Counted from the first letter of the stretch, positions 1 to 11,672 are shown. The stretch: 64,000 nt of DNA from Microthyrium microscopicum (GCA_010405405.1 MU004231.1:4328884-4392883), one strand, 5' to 3'. The notes: a model not told the origin generated them from the sequence alone. Made by a program: numbers and translations.

Positions 1-2150
1 TAATAATAAATAGTTTATTAACGCTATTATTAATAGCTACTTTGTAGGTTAATATAAGAAGCTATAATATAAGATTAAGTATATTAATTATAACAAAGCT
101 AAATAATATAATTAAATAGCTACTAAAAACGTACTAGAGCTTATTACTAAGTTTTATACTTAGTACTCTAATAAGCTAAGCCTATATTCTACCTAGATAC
201 TACTAATACTAGAGCCTACTAGTAATAGTATTAATTATAACTCTAATAGCGTTTCTATTAATTAGAAGGAGTAAATAATTATACTACTAATTCCCTTATA
301 CTAATAGGATTACTAACTACTAAACTATTAGGACTTAAGAACTAGAGTATTCTAAGGATATCTTAAGGTTTGTTAATACTTTTTAATAGTTACCTTAGTA
401 GGCTAAAGGTTAAGATGCTCTAAACGATTAGTAAGGTTAGTATTATACTATAGAAGGATTAAAATATTATTTATTACTAAAAGTTTGTTAGACTAAACTA
501 GACTAAACTAAACTAGACTAAACTAGACTAAATAGGAATAGAATAGATTAGGAAAGTAGTTATAATTAGTAATCTATAGCCTAGAGAGCTATACTAAAGG
601 AGAGAGTTATATAATAATTCCTCTTTATAGGCTTTATAGCAGTATTATAAGAGAGATCTTATTATAAAATTATACACTAGACCTAAGAAGGTTAACGCGC
701 CTAAGAATCTGCTAAGCAAACTTATATCCCTTATAGATTTGTAGCTCTTCTAGATCTTCTTCTCTCTCTCTCCCGTTTATAGATTCTAGAATATAATCTA
801 ATTATCTACTTGCTCTGAGTTCCGTAGCTCGTTACAAGGTAGTAATCTAATTATATTTATTTCTTCCTCTTTAGTAAAATAACTTTATTATCTTTTATAA
901 TAACTTCTTTACTTCTATATATCTATTTAGCGCCTTATAGTAGTATAGAATTGCTATAGTAGGTACTACTTATACTAATTAGAAAAAATACCCTAAAGAG
1001 TACGCTTCTTTTAATAAGAAGAATAATAAATAGCCCTAGGAAGAGACTAATAAGTTAGTTATTTAAGATGTACTATCTCTAGTATAGTAAGATTATATTC
1101 TTATACGCTTTCTAACTACATCTTATAGTATTAGAATTATTAAAAAAGCTATTTAAACTAAACCTACGATCTTAAAGAAGATAATAAAGTATAAGAAAGA
1201 GAATATTAATTGTCTTTAGGGTTCTAAATCTTATAAATATCTTAAATAGCCTATAATAGCTATAGATTATAATTTCTATATAGGTAGAGTTAATATTACG
1301 GACTAGCATTAAGCTTACTATATAGTTTACTACTAGAGTAAGTAAACTAAAAACGCTATTAGAGTTTTTATAGACTTTAAATCTTAATATTATTTCTTAA
1401 AAATAGTACCGTTAGAAAGCTCTTAAAATTTTATACTAATATATTTTTATTTTAAGTAATAAAACGTAGTTTCCTTTATAGTTTTTTAACCTTAACGCTA
1501 TTATTAGTAATATATATATTATTACTTAGTAGGTAGAGCTTAAGATATAACTTAACTATACTAATACGTAAAATTAGTATTATAGATAATATCTATTAAA
1601 CGTAAGATAATTTTAAGTAATTCTAGCCTAGAATTTATATATATAAGGTCTAATTAAAGACTATAGTATTAAATTTAGTAAGAAATATATAGCTTTTAGT
1701 TACAAAATTAAAGTTAACTAGATAAGATAATACTAAAGTTAGGTTAACGTTTATCCTAGATCTAAATTGCCTATTATTTAACTTACTATAGGATAACATA
1801 CTCGCACTTCTATTAGTAGTAGTAGTAAAAGAGGAAGATACTTCTACTACCGTTAGAAATAAGCTAATAGTTATCTAAATAGGTATATTCCTATTATTAC
1901 TTAGCATTATACAAAATGTCTAGATATAGTTCTACTTTGTTGCTTTTATTTTAGGCCGTATTACGAGCATTGTAAGTATATAATTTATTTCTAGATTAGA
2001 TAAGAACTAACTAAATTATTTAGTAGTAATAAAAGGAGATTATATTAATTTAGAGAGACAGATTGTCAAACGTAAGTAGATCTAGCAATACTAATACTAA
2101 GAATTAAATTTGTATATAATAATTTATGCTATACTTCGTGATAATTATTA
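1..2150. repeat. AT-rich RIP-degraded block, left desert
   Basis: The stretch is dominated by TA, with CA and TG dinucleotides almost absent while CTA, TAG and AAG are abundant. This is the pattern left when RIP turns CpA into TpA in repeated DNA. No reading frame above about 60 codons survives. I could not assign it to a transposon family; it is best treated as a fossil repeat with dozens of breaks. It continues beyond the left edge of the window. Confidence 0.8.
491..533. repeat. short tandem repeat, 10-15 bp unit
   Basis: About four imperfect copies of a unit reading roughly GACTAAACTA lie head to tail inside the left AT-rich block. No function is suggested. Confidence 0.7.
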
Positions 2151-3096
2151 AGCCCCTTCAGATAATAGCCCTTTGGCTGTACCCTGCAAAATTTTAGTGG
2201 TGGTAACCGCTTTTAGATTAGAACGGTGGATCTAGGGATCACTGGCGGCACGCCACAATGTCGCTGTAGGTTAAGGGATCTCTTCCTTCTTCACCACTTC
2301 TCCTCCATGTTATCAATCTAAGCACCTGTACGGTATGTTAGGCATTTGAATGAGACAATGGTCAGGTTATCTTGACAGTTCTCTCAGCATTACTCCCCAT
2401 GATTCTTTGCCGCAATATCTTGTGTGGGGGAGAAATCAAGGATTAAATAGGCGAACGACTCAAACGCTTTGCAAGACTATGACCATCCCAAATGATGGCG
2501 ATGTAAGGCCTCCGAGCTTGAATATTGGTGACTCGAAAATAGTAGCCGAGCAAAGCTTGATGAGGTAAAGAACGAGTCCGAATCTCGCTTGTCCCATTGC
2601 AGCGGAACACGAACATAAGCGAGAATCTGGATGTAACTTCAATTCCGCCTCCAGGCCAAGATGGAATCCATGCTATCAAATTTACACTACTTCTCAAGGT
2701 TTTGTTACAGCATTGGAGGAAAATACTCTTGTCTGGAAGATAAAGCCCTCTGCTGCTATTCCTGGTGTACCGAAACGTAGGAATTTGGCGAGATATGAGA
2801 CCATCGCCTACCAGATCTCCATGAGCGCATGATCTTGCATGCAAAGGTGGGCTTGGAAATATCAGTCGACTTTTCAATAGATTTACCATTCTATTTCATA
2901 ATAGAAATGTTAGGGAAGATTTCGAGTAAGCCCAAATGGCTGGTATTCGTATCTAACGCGTAGCAATAGATGGCTACCCGATAATCCCCTTTTCCATATA
3001 TCCCGACTGTTGAATGACATTTGGTACAGTTCAATGTATCGTTTCCATTCCTGACTGACTTTGGTTGCTTGAATCCCTCAGGACAGTGTGAGAACC
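2151..3096. other. transition zone without a supported gene
   Basis: Base composition rises to normal levels here. A minus-strand ORF of 148 codons (2443-2889) and a shorter plus-strand ORF exist, but neither shows a recognisable domain or splice structure. The last few hundred bases are presumably the promoter of the membrane protein gene at 3097. Confidence 0.5.
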
Positions 3097-4887
3097 ATGG
3101 ACATGGACATAGCCATGCACTCTGGCATGGTGAACGAAGCATCAGACAAGACCTTGACTTCCGAGAACTCGAGGCCATCATTCTTCTTCCATCTGATACG
3201 CACCACTTCAACACCCGTTCACCGCGTCATACTCTACCTCTGGCTTTACCTACGATGGTACCTAGGAATACTTCTAATACTATGGATATCGCCTTCAACG
3301 ACAGCGCAAGAATCATTCCTAAATTGCAGCTCCATCACAGACAACTATGTCGGCAACGCCCAAGCAAAATTCCAAGTCATGGACTGGGTTGATCGCGGTT
3401 TATGCATTCGAAAGATAGGCAACGACTTCCAATGCTATTCTAGCCTCCAAAATGTCCTTGCCAACAACCTCAACGAAATCCGGAAAGCAGAGTATAGTGG
3501 AGCAGCTGGCGTACTGGCACTTCTTCCGACTATCGGTGCTTTACTTGGAACTCCTACCAACGAGATCTGGCGACTGTTGACTATGATTCCTTTTGGTGGA
3601 GTGTTGGCTATGGCTTCGTCTTTCGGTGGAGCTATGCTTCCTGTCAAGATCAAGGACTATGAGAGCGCTTTCATGAAGAAGAATATCAAGGGCGGTCTAC
3701 GTGGTGGAAAAAGTACGCTTACGCTATCCAAAGACGCTACCGCGGATGACCAAAGAATTGAGCAACGTGCGGATATCCTCATGCAAAGAGTCGAGCAGAA
3801 ACTGCTGAATGAGCTTCAAGACAAGGTGCCCAAGATGTATATCTGGGTAGGCCTGATAGGCATGGGCATGCTTCTTGCCGGAGCTCACGTAGCGATGGCT
3901 TTTGTCGAGCTTGGAGCCGTCCTACCTTGGTGGTGTTCCTCTAAATGGTGGGTACATCTCTGGTATCTCATGGTCATCTGCAGTGCTGCTGTCGACAATT
4001 ATGTCCAGCTACCCTTCTCTAAGCAGTGGAAAATCTGCCTCTCAGATGTTCCATACGACATAGATGTGGCACGCGGCGACGATATCACAAATTATCTACC
4101 TGGCAACAGAGATGCCATCGAGAATATCAAGAAAGCGCTTCCTCAACTCAACACTCTCAAAACTGGTATCGCTCGCTTCGCTGGCACGCGCCAACTCCCA
4201 GCGGAACCACGAAACATCCTCTTCGTGCTAGTCTCCGTCACTGACAAATCTCATCGCTGGAGCAGCACTTTTCTCCGATCCGTCAGCAAAATCAGCAGTA
4301 TCGCAGTCTTCATCGTCGGCACCGCCTGTTTCGCATCCGCCCAACTACTCTCAATCGCAATGGCAACCTTTGTCTTAACATGCGTTCTCGGCTCCGGTAT
4401 TTTCGGCCGCGCCATCGCTTCCTGGATCGTCACTGGCATCGAAAGCGCTGACCCCATGGTCCACTTCGTTGCCGATGAGGAGCGCGAAGCGCACTACGTG
4501 CTCGCTCGACTCTTCTCCATAAAACTTCCAGGTCGTAGTGCGTTACCTTCAAGACAAGTGCAGGTCGAATTGAACGGACATATTTTCCTTGATCGAAGAC
4601 GGGTTGTGCACCGTTCACCGTGGCCAATGAGGATACTTGGTATCATTGCATCTCCCTACGATCTTGCAAAGGCAGTGTACAAGATGCCGTTTGGTGATGG
4701 TGACGTCGAGGAAGAACGTTTAGGCAAGCTTGAGGAAGGGCATGAAGATAGGAAGGGAGCGCAGGGCGAGGTTCAGCTGAAGGCGTTGCGGACTGATACT
4801 TTCCAGTCGAATGATTCGAGCGAGGCAGATTTGTTTCATGGGCAAGTTCGGAGATCGACATATGCTTCTGGTGACTCTAGCACGTAG
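3097..4887 (+). CDS. fungal multi-pass membrane protein, unknown function
   Basis: A single open frame of 596 codons from an ATG in good context (ACCATGG); the frame stays open a little upstream without an earlier ATG. Hydrophobic segments occur near residues 40-64 (HRVILYLWLYLRWYLGILL), 140-185, 250-310 and 395-450. The loop after the first helix is Cys-containing (FLNCSSI, RGLCIRK, DFQCYSS) and may be extracytoplasmic and disulfide-bonded. The stretch VLALLPTIGALLGTPTNEIW resembles a conserved segment I remember from unnamed membrane proteins of Pezizomycotina. The last 100 residues are hydrophilic and charged, so probably cytosolic. No catalytic motif was seen and no function is proposed. 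It is the first intact gene inside the left AT-rich desert. Confidence 0.75.
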   Translation: MDMDIAMHSGMVNEASDKTLTSENSRPSFFFHLIRTTSTPVHRVILYLWLYLRWYLGILLILWISPSTTAQESFLNCSSITDNYVGNAQAKFQVMDWVDRGLCIRKIGNDFQCYSSLQNVLANNLNEIRKAEYSGAAGVLALLPTIGALLGTPTNEIWRLLTMIPFGGVLAMASSFGGAMLPVKIKDYESAFMKKNIKGGLRGGKSTLTLSKDATADDQRIEQRADILMQRVEQKLLNELQDKVPKMYIWVGLIGMGMLLAGAHVAMAFVELGAVLPWWCSSKWWVHLWYLMVICSAAVDNYVQLPFSKQWKICLSDVPYDIDVARGDDITNYLPGNRDAIENIKKALPQLNTLKTGIARFAGTRQLPAEPRNILFVLVSVTDKSHRWSSTFLRSVSKISSIAVFIVGTACFASAQLLSIAMATFVLTCVLGSGIFGRAIASWIVTGIESADPMVHFVADEEREAHYVLARLFSIKLPGRSALPSRQVQVELNGHIFLDRRRVVHRSPWPMRILGIIASPYDLAKAVYKMPFGDGDVEEERLGKLEEGHEDRKGAQGEVQLKALRTDTFQSNDSSEADLFHGQVRRSTYASGDSST

Positions 4888-5365
4888 CAACGTCAATTAA
4901 TAATCTGGTAAAGTTGTGGGGCTCTTGAGGTAATGTGCGTGAGATAGCTAAAGAAACTGAGCACTGTATAAATATGTCATTCAATAGAACGATATCTCTC
5001 CAGGGACAAAATAAGTGAGCCCGTTGGGATGGAGTTCCCGCCGATTACAATGGCTGCCATAACACTTCCTAAAGAGGAACTACTTAAATCTCTGCATCCT
5101 TGTAAGAATTACACCAGAGTGTCGAATACGATGGTAATCTAAGCAGTCACTCATTCGGAAGTATTATGGCAGCTCTCTTAATTGATGGAAACAGTCGTCG
5201 AAACGGCTCACTCATTTTGTCCCCGAAGAGCCATCGAACATATGTCATACGTAATTGCTGGATCGAGAACGAATGTTTTGATTTCTGTCTAGAAATATGT
5301 TCAAAAAAACAAAAAGAATGAGTAACCATCCAAGACGCCCTGCAAGGTATGGATATGTGCTCTCA
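4888..5365. other. intergenic, nothing recognised
   Basis: These are the 3' flank of the membrane protein gene and the 3' flank of the minus-strand F-box gene. Only short uninformative ORFs lie here. Confidence 0.5.
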
Positions 5366-7078
5366 TCAACGTCTGGGAGATGGCATGACCAGTCTGGGAT
5401 ATGGCTTCCAGACCATTGTCTGAGCAAGCTGCAGTAACACTCTCTTCAAGTCGTTCCCGTGATATATTAAGCCCGTAGTAGCGAGGCCATACGACTGCAT
5501 GGCACGATTCGTCCAGTGACCCATGGTGTTTTGCTCTATGATTTGCTCCGTGGCGCCTATCATTGAAACCGAGGGAAGGAAGCCAATGAGGAAGAGTCCT
5601 GCCTGAGTACGAAGACAGAGGAACTGAAGACTGACAGTCGACAGTACATTTGGAGTTGCGGCAGCTTCCTGAAGCGCCAGATCCCATCCAGTATGAAATA
5701 AGGTCACATGTTCCAGCACAAGAGTTTTCAAACTAGATTTGTGACGTCCAAGCAGTAACACCAGAAGGGTGCTCGGAAAGGACATTCTTTTGAATTTGAG
5801 AGATCTGAGAAGACTTTTTGAAGCAAGGCTAGTTTCCTGCAGGCCACGAAGGAATCCCCATCCCGTACTGGAGGGGAGCATATTCAAAAGATTACCTAGA
5901 GCCAGGGACTGTAGATTGTATGCTTCACGAAGGCATCCAAGGATGGGCTCAACGGTGGTGTCAAAGAGCCAAAAGTCGATCGTAAGGTGGGTGATATTTT
6001 GCTAAAACAGACCTTTGTTGGGGTGCAATAAGCATATTGGCGGTATCCTAGAATTGATCAATGTAAGATTACGATCGAAGCATTAAACTCGCATGACCCA
6101 TTGCATCCGAAGGCATCCATAGCCCCTGATTCAAGTCATATCTTACGGCCGCCATCGAGTGCAATGGACGATTGGGATTTTTGGTTTCATCGGTTGCCAT
6201 CTGGAAATATGGTTTGTTACAGGGGAATTTTACCTCGTTTCTCGGAGCAACAAGTGTTCGTACAAAGGCTTGTAAGCTGCGCCAGGTTGAACAAGACTGA
6301 GAGACTGGATGTTGAGGTCATCCTTGACAGACAGCTTAAAGATCAAAACGAAGACATCTGCTGCTGAAAGAGGACAGCTTATACTGTTGTATTCCGGACC
6401 AGCGTAGATATTGATTGATCTGCAATTGATGAGGTCACTAAGATTCGTTAGCCCAAGGTTTCATAGTGGTTTGATCAAGTGTAATGGCAGCCTCCACTTC
6501 TTCTAGCATTTCCAAACATCGTAACAGAACGGAACAAGACATGAGAAATCCCTACCTACTAAGGACGGCTCGAAGAAGTTGGAAGCCCGGAGTCTCGTCA
6601 CTGATATGATAAGGGTCAGTGATTCCAGCAGACCGTCGCCAGTCGAAGCCAAATCCCAGGACACCTTTTCCCCTATCCTTCTCAACTTTTCTGATTGTTA
6701 AATTATCTACACGCCGGGACAGCTCTGGACTAGGTTCGAGAAGCTTATGTAGGCCTGACACTTGTTAGCACGAGTCTTCCAAGTCGCCAAAGAGTGCTAC
6801 GGAGATTTGGGGAGTCGCGAAGCGTTATAGATATATCCTAAGATGTTTGGGAACCGCGGAGACTTACCAGAGAGACTGGCGCGGGAAAGGTTGGTTCTCA
6901 CAGACTTGAAACATGAAGTCCATATTCTGAAGCTCTTCCCATCAAGCTCTTTGCAAACAAGACGAAAGCGAAGTCGGTCATTGAAGCTTGGGATCTTCTT
7001 AACAATGATTTCAACAAGCTCTGTTGGAAGAGTCGGGAGAGTCGGGGAAGGTCGAGGCATGTTCATTGTTGTGGACAT
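5366..7078 (-). pseudogene. F-box protein gene, probably decayed
   Basis: Reading leftwards from an ATG at 7078, an F-box lies within the first 60 residues (LPTELVEIIVKKIPSFNDRL followed by FRLVCKEL). A clean intron, 6755-6867 (donor GTAAGT, acceptor TGCTAACAAGTGTCAG), joins it to a second exon ending near 6552. Beyond that, coding-like pieces recur in different frames: LINCRSIS near 6430, LSAADVFVLIFKLSVKDDL near 6330, and a clean leucine-rich C-terminal part (LTIDFWLFDTTVEPILGCLR through to the stop at 5366), as in other fungal F-box receptors. Between these I found no splice sites that restore one frame. A TAG stands where this family often has Trp just before QNITHL, and there is a frame change near 6400. 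Hence the call of a decayed gene; several unusual introns remain possible. An intact homolog would act as an SCF substrate receptor. Confidence 0.55.
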
Positions 7079-7631
7079 GTGGTAAAGTGTATGGCCCCAA
7101 GTAGACTTGGCGGGCAGGCTGTTCGTACTAGAATAATAGAATCCGAAGCTCACAGGTGTATGATATTGTGGATGTAATGTGAAAGATTGGATAAAAGTGG
7201 AGGTTTCGAGTAATAGTAGTATGGCTCTGCTGTGATGATTGTAAGTGATCTTGATGCAAGTTGACAAGGAGGCTTTCTCAATGAACCCTCGGCTGCTGGG
7301 AAATCAGTCAACAATCGAATTGACGAATGGAGAAGGAATTACACTGATACGGTAAGTACAATGTACAATGGGTAGGTAGGCTGTGCTGCTGCTTCTGCCT
7401 GCGAAGTAAGCCCACTCAACACCATGGATTTGCTGTACATCCAATCACATCCCAGTATTTGCCCACTTTAAAGCTTCGCCACGATCGCAGCCTTGAGCCA
7501 ACAAACATCACAAGACATATCGCAGCAATTATTTCCTACTTAAAGCCACCTGACAGCGCGCCCTTTTCGTGTTTCTTATTTTTCTCAAACGCGTTCTCGC
7601 AAATACAATCTACACGTCTTATCTTTTCATA
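7079..7631. promoter_or_regulatory. divergent intergenic region
   Basis: This lies between the F-box start at 7078 and the gene starting at 7632, so it should hold both promoters. A pyrimidine/CA-rich stretch precedes 7632. No specific site was recognised. Confidence 0.4.
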
Positions 7632-8852
7632 ATGATGGCCTCAATTTTTGCCAGTCGATCACAAGCCTCCCAGATTGCCCCAACTACACCCAATGCCAGG
7701 AACAACCCTGATGATGTCAATGCTTCAAACCTCCCAGACACCAATGGTCGCTACCCAAAAAGAAAGCGTGCCACCGTGAAATATACTCTCTCCGACTCCG
7801 AACAAGATTCCAGCGATTCTGAAGCAGAGTACATCTTTTCCAAAGTATTTTATCCGTCAACCATCAAGTAGATCTATCTACTAACTACTGCCCAGCGTGT
7901 CCGCAAAACAATATCTAATCGGCCACTACCCAAACGCAAAATCTTTCCATTTCTCTCTCTCCCAGCAGAACTCCGGAACAAAATCTACAAAGAATGTCTC
8001 TGCGACGCCCATCTAGATCCCAACGGTGGTCCACCTGCCATCTGGATGCAATCCAAGCAGCGCGCCTACCGTCGCGGACTGAAGCGTACTGTCCCTGAGG
8101 ACGAAGACTGGGCTAACTACAACTACGGAGAACGCTATGGCGGACGAGGCTATGCGTATAGCAGTCGGCGTCGTGCGGGCAGCCCAGCTGACAGCGATGA
8201 CGACGCGGAGGGTGGGAAGCCAGGAGACAAGATCCTGAGTGTGCATTTGCTTGCGGTGTGCAAGCAGATCTACGCAGAAGCGGCGCCATTCATTTATGGA
8301 CAGAAGTTGGTTTTTGCGAGCACGGGAGCCTTGGTGTCCTTTGGAGCGGCGTTGAGTGAGAGAACAGCAAAGTTGATTCGACATGTGGAGGTCAAAAGCT
8401 GGGGTAAGGCAGAATTTCCTGCGATGGGGAGTCATTGTGTTAACATATCTTCAGGCCTTAGTCGGACGCACAAGAATGTGCCGTATTTGGCATTTACTTT
8501 ACTGGCGGCTAAAGGTGTCACCAATCTCGAGACTTTGAGCTTGAATTGCTCTCTGGGCTACTTCTACTCGTATAGTTGGAGAAGTACTGGCAAATCCACA
8601 GCAATTCCAAAACGAGTTGCAAGGCAAGTCTATCGACATTGCTATCCATGGCTCGAAGCAGTTGCTGCGGATCGAATGGCAAAGTCTGATGACCCAGAAG
8701 CCTTGTATGCTGGTGTGAACATTTTGCAAATCCATGCGAATAACCTCAAAGAAGGTCAAAGCTATGGCGCAAAGCTGGAACTGAAAGATGTGAAGGATGA
8801 AGTGGAAATGTATCGCAAGGAATTGAAGAAACTCATGAGAAGCCATGCGTGA
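7632..8852 (+). CDS. F-box-like / DUF7730-type fungal protein
   Basis: Two exons, 7632-7844 and 7896-8852, encode 389 residues; the 51-bp intron (GTATTT donor, CTAACTACTGCCCAG acceptor) keeps the phase. I chose the ATG at 7632 over one 63 bases upstream because it begins the hydrophilic N-terminus. Residues 40-65 hold a basic patch (YPKRKRATVKY) and an acidic Ser/Asp run, suggesting a nuclear location. Next comes FPFLSLPAELRNKIYKECL, an F-box-like helix, and later LLAVCKQIYAEAAPFIYG. This LPAELRNKIY...CKQIYAEA pairing is typical of a large fungal family variously labelled DUF7730, 2EXR or F-box-like. The C-terminus is a charged helix. The molecular role of the family is not established. The gene is transcribed toward the tannase gene. 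Confidence 0.75.
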
Positions 8853-9047
8853 GCTATCCTTACCCATGAACTTATATCAGTCTGACGATAAACCATCATC
8901 CACGCCATGAGCATTCATTTCTTAGCAGTTTTCGGCGGTTATGTATGCTTTTTTACTGTACTCTGATCACATATTAGCTTTTAGATTGCTCAGACTAGAT
9001 ATGGTGACGTAAATCTATAGTCTATATCGTTGATCTAACGCCATTAT

Positions 9048-10776
9048 TCATTTCAGCCAGAAAGGCTTCTTCTCTGAACAATAGTAGCTTGACTTTGTCC
9101 AGAAGCCTCCAAATCCCCAATATCGCGCCTTCTGTGGATATGGGCAAAGGATTCGTTCTCCAGCAGTGACGAGACCAGGGACAGTAACATTTAGCTGCTC
9201 AGGAGCTTCTCCGTGTTCCACCCATCGAGTCAAGCTGTCAAAGATGCCTTCGGGAAATAAGCCACTGCCAGAATAACAATGGCCTACACCAGCAGCTTCA
9301 AAGTGTCGGTGGAACTGAGCAGCTTTGGGATCCACTTTCAAAACGGCATCGACGTATCTTCTAGAGTTCTTGGATGGGATGATAGGATCCCCCTGATTAC
9401 GTTAGCAAGTGCCTTCATACATAGAGTGAGAAAGCTGATACATACCAGTCCATGATATCCCACAAGCTTTCCCCCAGCATTCCGAAAAGCCGTCAAATTT
9501 GGGTCAGCAGTCCCAATAACCTCTGTGAACTCCCTGACCGAAATATCAAAAACATCATCCAACATCCTCAAATCCACCCTCGACGTATTGAATGTCGTAT
9601 CCTTCAGCACGAACACTTTTAACCACGCTTCCACAATATGATGCGGTTTCCCATGACAACTCTTGCCTTCACAAACCACATCTGCCAATCCCCATGTATA
9701 ATTCAGCAGACTCAGAGCCGGTCCTAGAACCCCTGGATTCCCGCGCGTTGTAAATGCCGCCTCCTGGTTACTTCCGTGGTGCAGAAACTCATTGCGCGCT
9801 GTCGATATTCCGTACCAGCCTGTATTTGCTACCGTTGCTGCTTCCCGCGTGACTGTTACATTCCCATAGCCGATACAGCTCGTGACATTGCCGACAAGAG
9901 TATACGGATCGAAGTTACAAGCATCCGGGTCAGTGACAAGCCCATCAACCACGCCATCCTTTGCATCGCACGCCTTTGTCGCAGCATCCGTGAGCGCAGC
10001 CAGCTGACATGCATCCGGATACGCCTTCATCTCATTCATCAGCGCCTGCGCCCAGAAGCCTGCAATCATCAACGGTGTCCAGGTAATTGGTGCAGCGGAA
10101 GCGGCGATCCCGTTGTAAGCTGTCGGGTACTTTTGCGCGAGCATATAGCCTTGACGACCACCTTGCGAGCAGCCATTCCAGTAAGCGTAGGTAGGCGATT
10201 TGCCATAGTAGGAGGTGATGATGGACTTGGTGAGGATGGACAGATCATTGAGCGAAGTGGAGGCGTAGTGCTCTAGTACTTTCATGTCGACTTTGCCAGG
10301 GGAAGAATAAGCCCAGTCGGCGGGGTGGGCGGATGTTACGCCGCCGTTTGTTGTTGAGGCGGCATAGCCTAGGCCTGTCATGCCTGTCATGGCGGTGAAG
10401 GCGGCGTCGGTGAGACCTGCTGTCCAGCCTGAGCCACCTGGTGGATGGGTTAGATTCGAAGAAGAAGCCGTTTCTAAAGTGGCAACTTACCGGCTGATTG
10501 CATCTTGGTGTTCCAGTGTTGGGGAAGCCATATTTGAACTGTTGTGGGTTTTTGGAGTCCATTGGATGTGTAGTTGATGGTGACATTGCAGAATCGGAGG
10601 TCTGCTACGGTCACTGAGCCATGATTTGGGAATGCGCCTGCTGGGACATATTCGTAGCTGTTGTATCCTGGCGCAGCTATGATAGCATTGATTTTTGCCC
10701 CTGGTAATGTTGGGATTGGTATGGCGCGCGCTGTGCAATTGGCAAAGTCAGTCTGGCCAGACTGGAACAGCGCCAT
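9048..10776 (-). CDS. tannase / feruloyl esterase family hydrolase
   Basis: Three exons (10776-10491, 10437-9446, 9392-9048; introns 10438-10490 and 9393-9445, both 53 bp) give about 540 residues. The family cleaves feruloyl or galloyl esters of plant polymers. The CS-D-HC catalytic arrangement is visible: nucleophile Ser in NGCSQGGR, Asp in YHGLGDP just after intron 2, and His in GVGHC, with the Cys next to Ser and His able to form the family's disulfide. GGSGWTAGLTDAAF, encoded across intron 1, begins the hydrolase core. These enzymes are normally secreted, but the ATG at 10776 starts MALFQSGQTDFANC with no signal peptide. The frame stays open upstream to a possible acceptor near 10800 (ACTAATGTTTTGTTTAG), so an unrecognised 5' exon is likely. 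Confidence 0.9.
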
Positions 10777-11342
10777 TATGTCTATCTTTTTAGCTTTGGC
10801 CTAAACAAAACATTAGTTTCTAGCATCAATGGAAGATTTCGAGCCATGGCGAAGATAATATTATAATATGTTGGTCATCGACTTTGCATAGTGTAGAGAA
10901 TACAGAGTATTACCATATTGGATCGGGGCTTGCCATATGGGAGATGGCCAGAGCTCGACGAGCCTCATATATACTTTGGATTATGAATGGTCTGAATTGG
11001 GTGAGGATTGATTAGCAAGATTCGATTTAAGGTTATCCCGATCTGCAAACCGTTGTCCTGTTGTTGACGATATCAGTCTCAATAGGTTATGAAAGGATTG
11101 GAGGAGATGATTAGTCGAAGTGAAATTTTGAGCATATAAAAATACATATTCTGTCTACACGTCGGCTCAGTGAAGACATCCAGTCATGAGTGGGGTATCA
11201 TTACAAAAGAAAGATAAGACAGCAAATCGCTTTGGTCCAGGGCTCTTGGGAAGTCGGTGCTGCGCTACTGGTTCTCGAAGACTGGAATATGAGTGGAATT
11301 TTGTAGGGCTTGGATCGTACCCGTAGGGGCTTGTCGAGATCG
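10777..11342. promoter_or_regulatory. upstream region of the tannase gene
   Basis: This holds the tannase 5' flank and the 3' flank of the next minus-strand gene. A possible acceptor with branch point lies close to 10800, hinting at an upstream tannase exon. I could not find a first exon with a signal peptide and matching phase. Confidence 0.4.
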
Positions 11343-11672
11343 TTACTCGTTAACTTCTTCTTTGGCCGGCCCTATTTTGGCCCAGATAACTTTGAACCAG
11401 AAAATCGACTCCATGGTCCCAACAACTGTGAACATTCCTATGATGAAGTATCTGGCAGCTGGGTGAAGGCCGTCTAACATTGAAAGGGCGGCTTTGAATC
11501 CATTTGGTTTTGTCTCATTCGGTGTAGGCTTAGACTCATTGTGAACCGATCTCTTTGGGAATAACGGTTTAGTCAATTGAAAGGCCGGGAACCGTGAGAC
11601 TGGATGACTTTGAGGGCGTCGCATCAAGACATTTCCATGCGAAAGAACTCGTCTGACACTGATTGAACTCAT
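11343..11672 (-). CDS. small predicted mitochondrial membrane protein
   Basis: 109 codons from the ATG at 11672. An in-frame ATG at 11765 would add 31 residues, but the shorter form begins with a mitochondrial presequence-like stretch: MSSISVRRVLSHGNVLMRR is rich in Arg and Ser and lacks acidic residues, and more basic residues follow. After a Pro/Asn-rich linker comes LHPAARYFIIGMFTVVGTME, a single transmembrane helix, then WFKVIWAKIGP and an acidic tail. This fits a small inner- or outer-membrane protein, such as an assembly factor or an accessory respiratory subunit, but I do not recognise the family and assign no function. It is divergent from EMC1. Confidence 0.6.
   Translation of the reverse strand: MSSISVRRVLSHGNVLMRRPQSHPVSRFPAFQLTKPLFPKRSVHNESKPTPNETKPNGFKAALSMLDGLHPAARYFIIGMFTVVGTMESIFWFKVIWAKIGPAKEEVNE

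Noticed and set aside
2443-2889. 148-codon minus-strand ORF
   Set aside because: It has an ATG but no domain, no splice partners and no coding-like pattern, and it lies in the transition zone beside RIP DNA.
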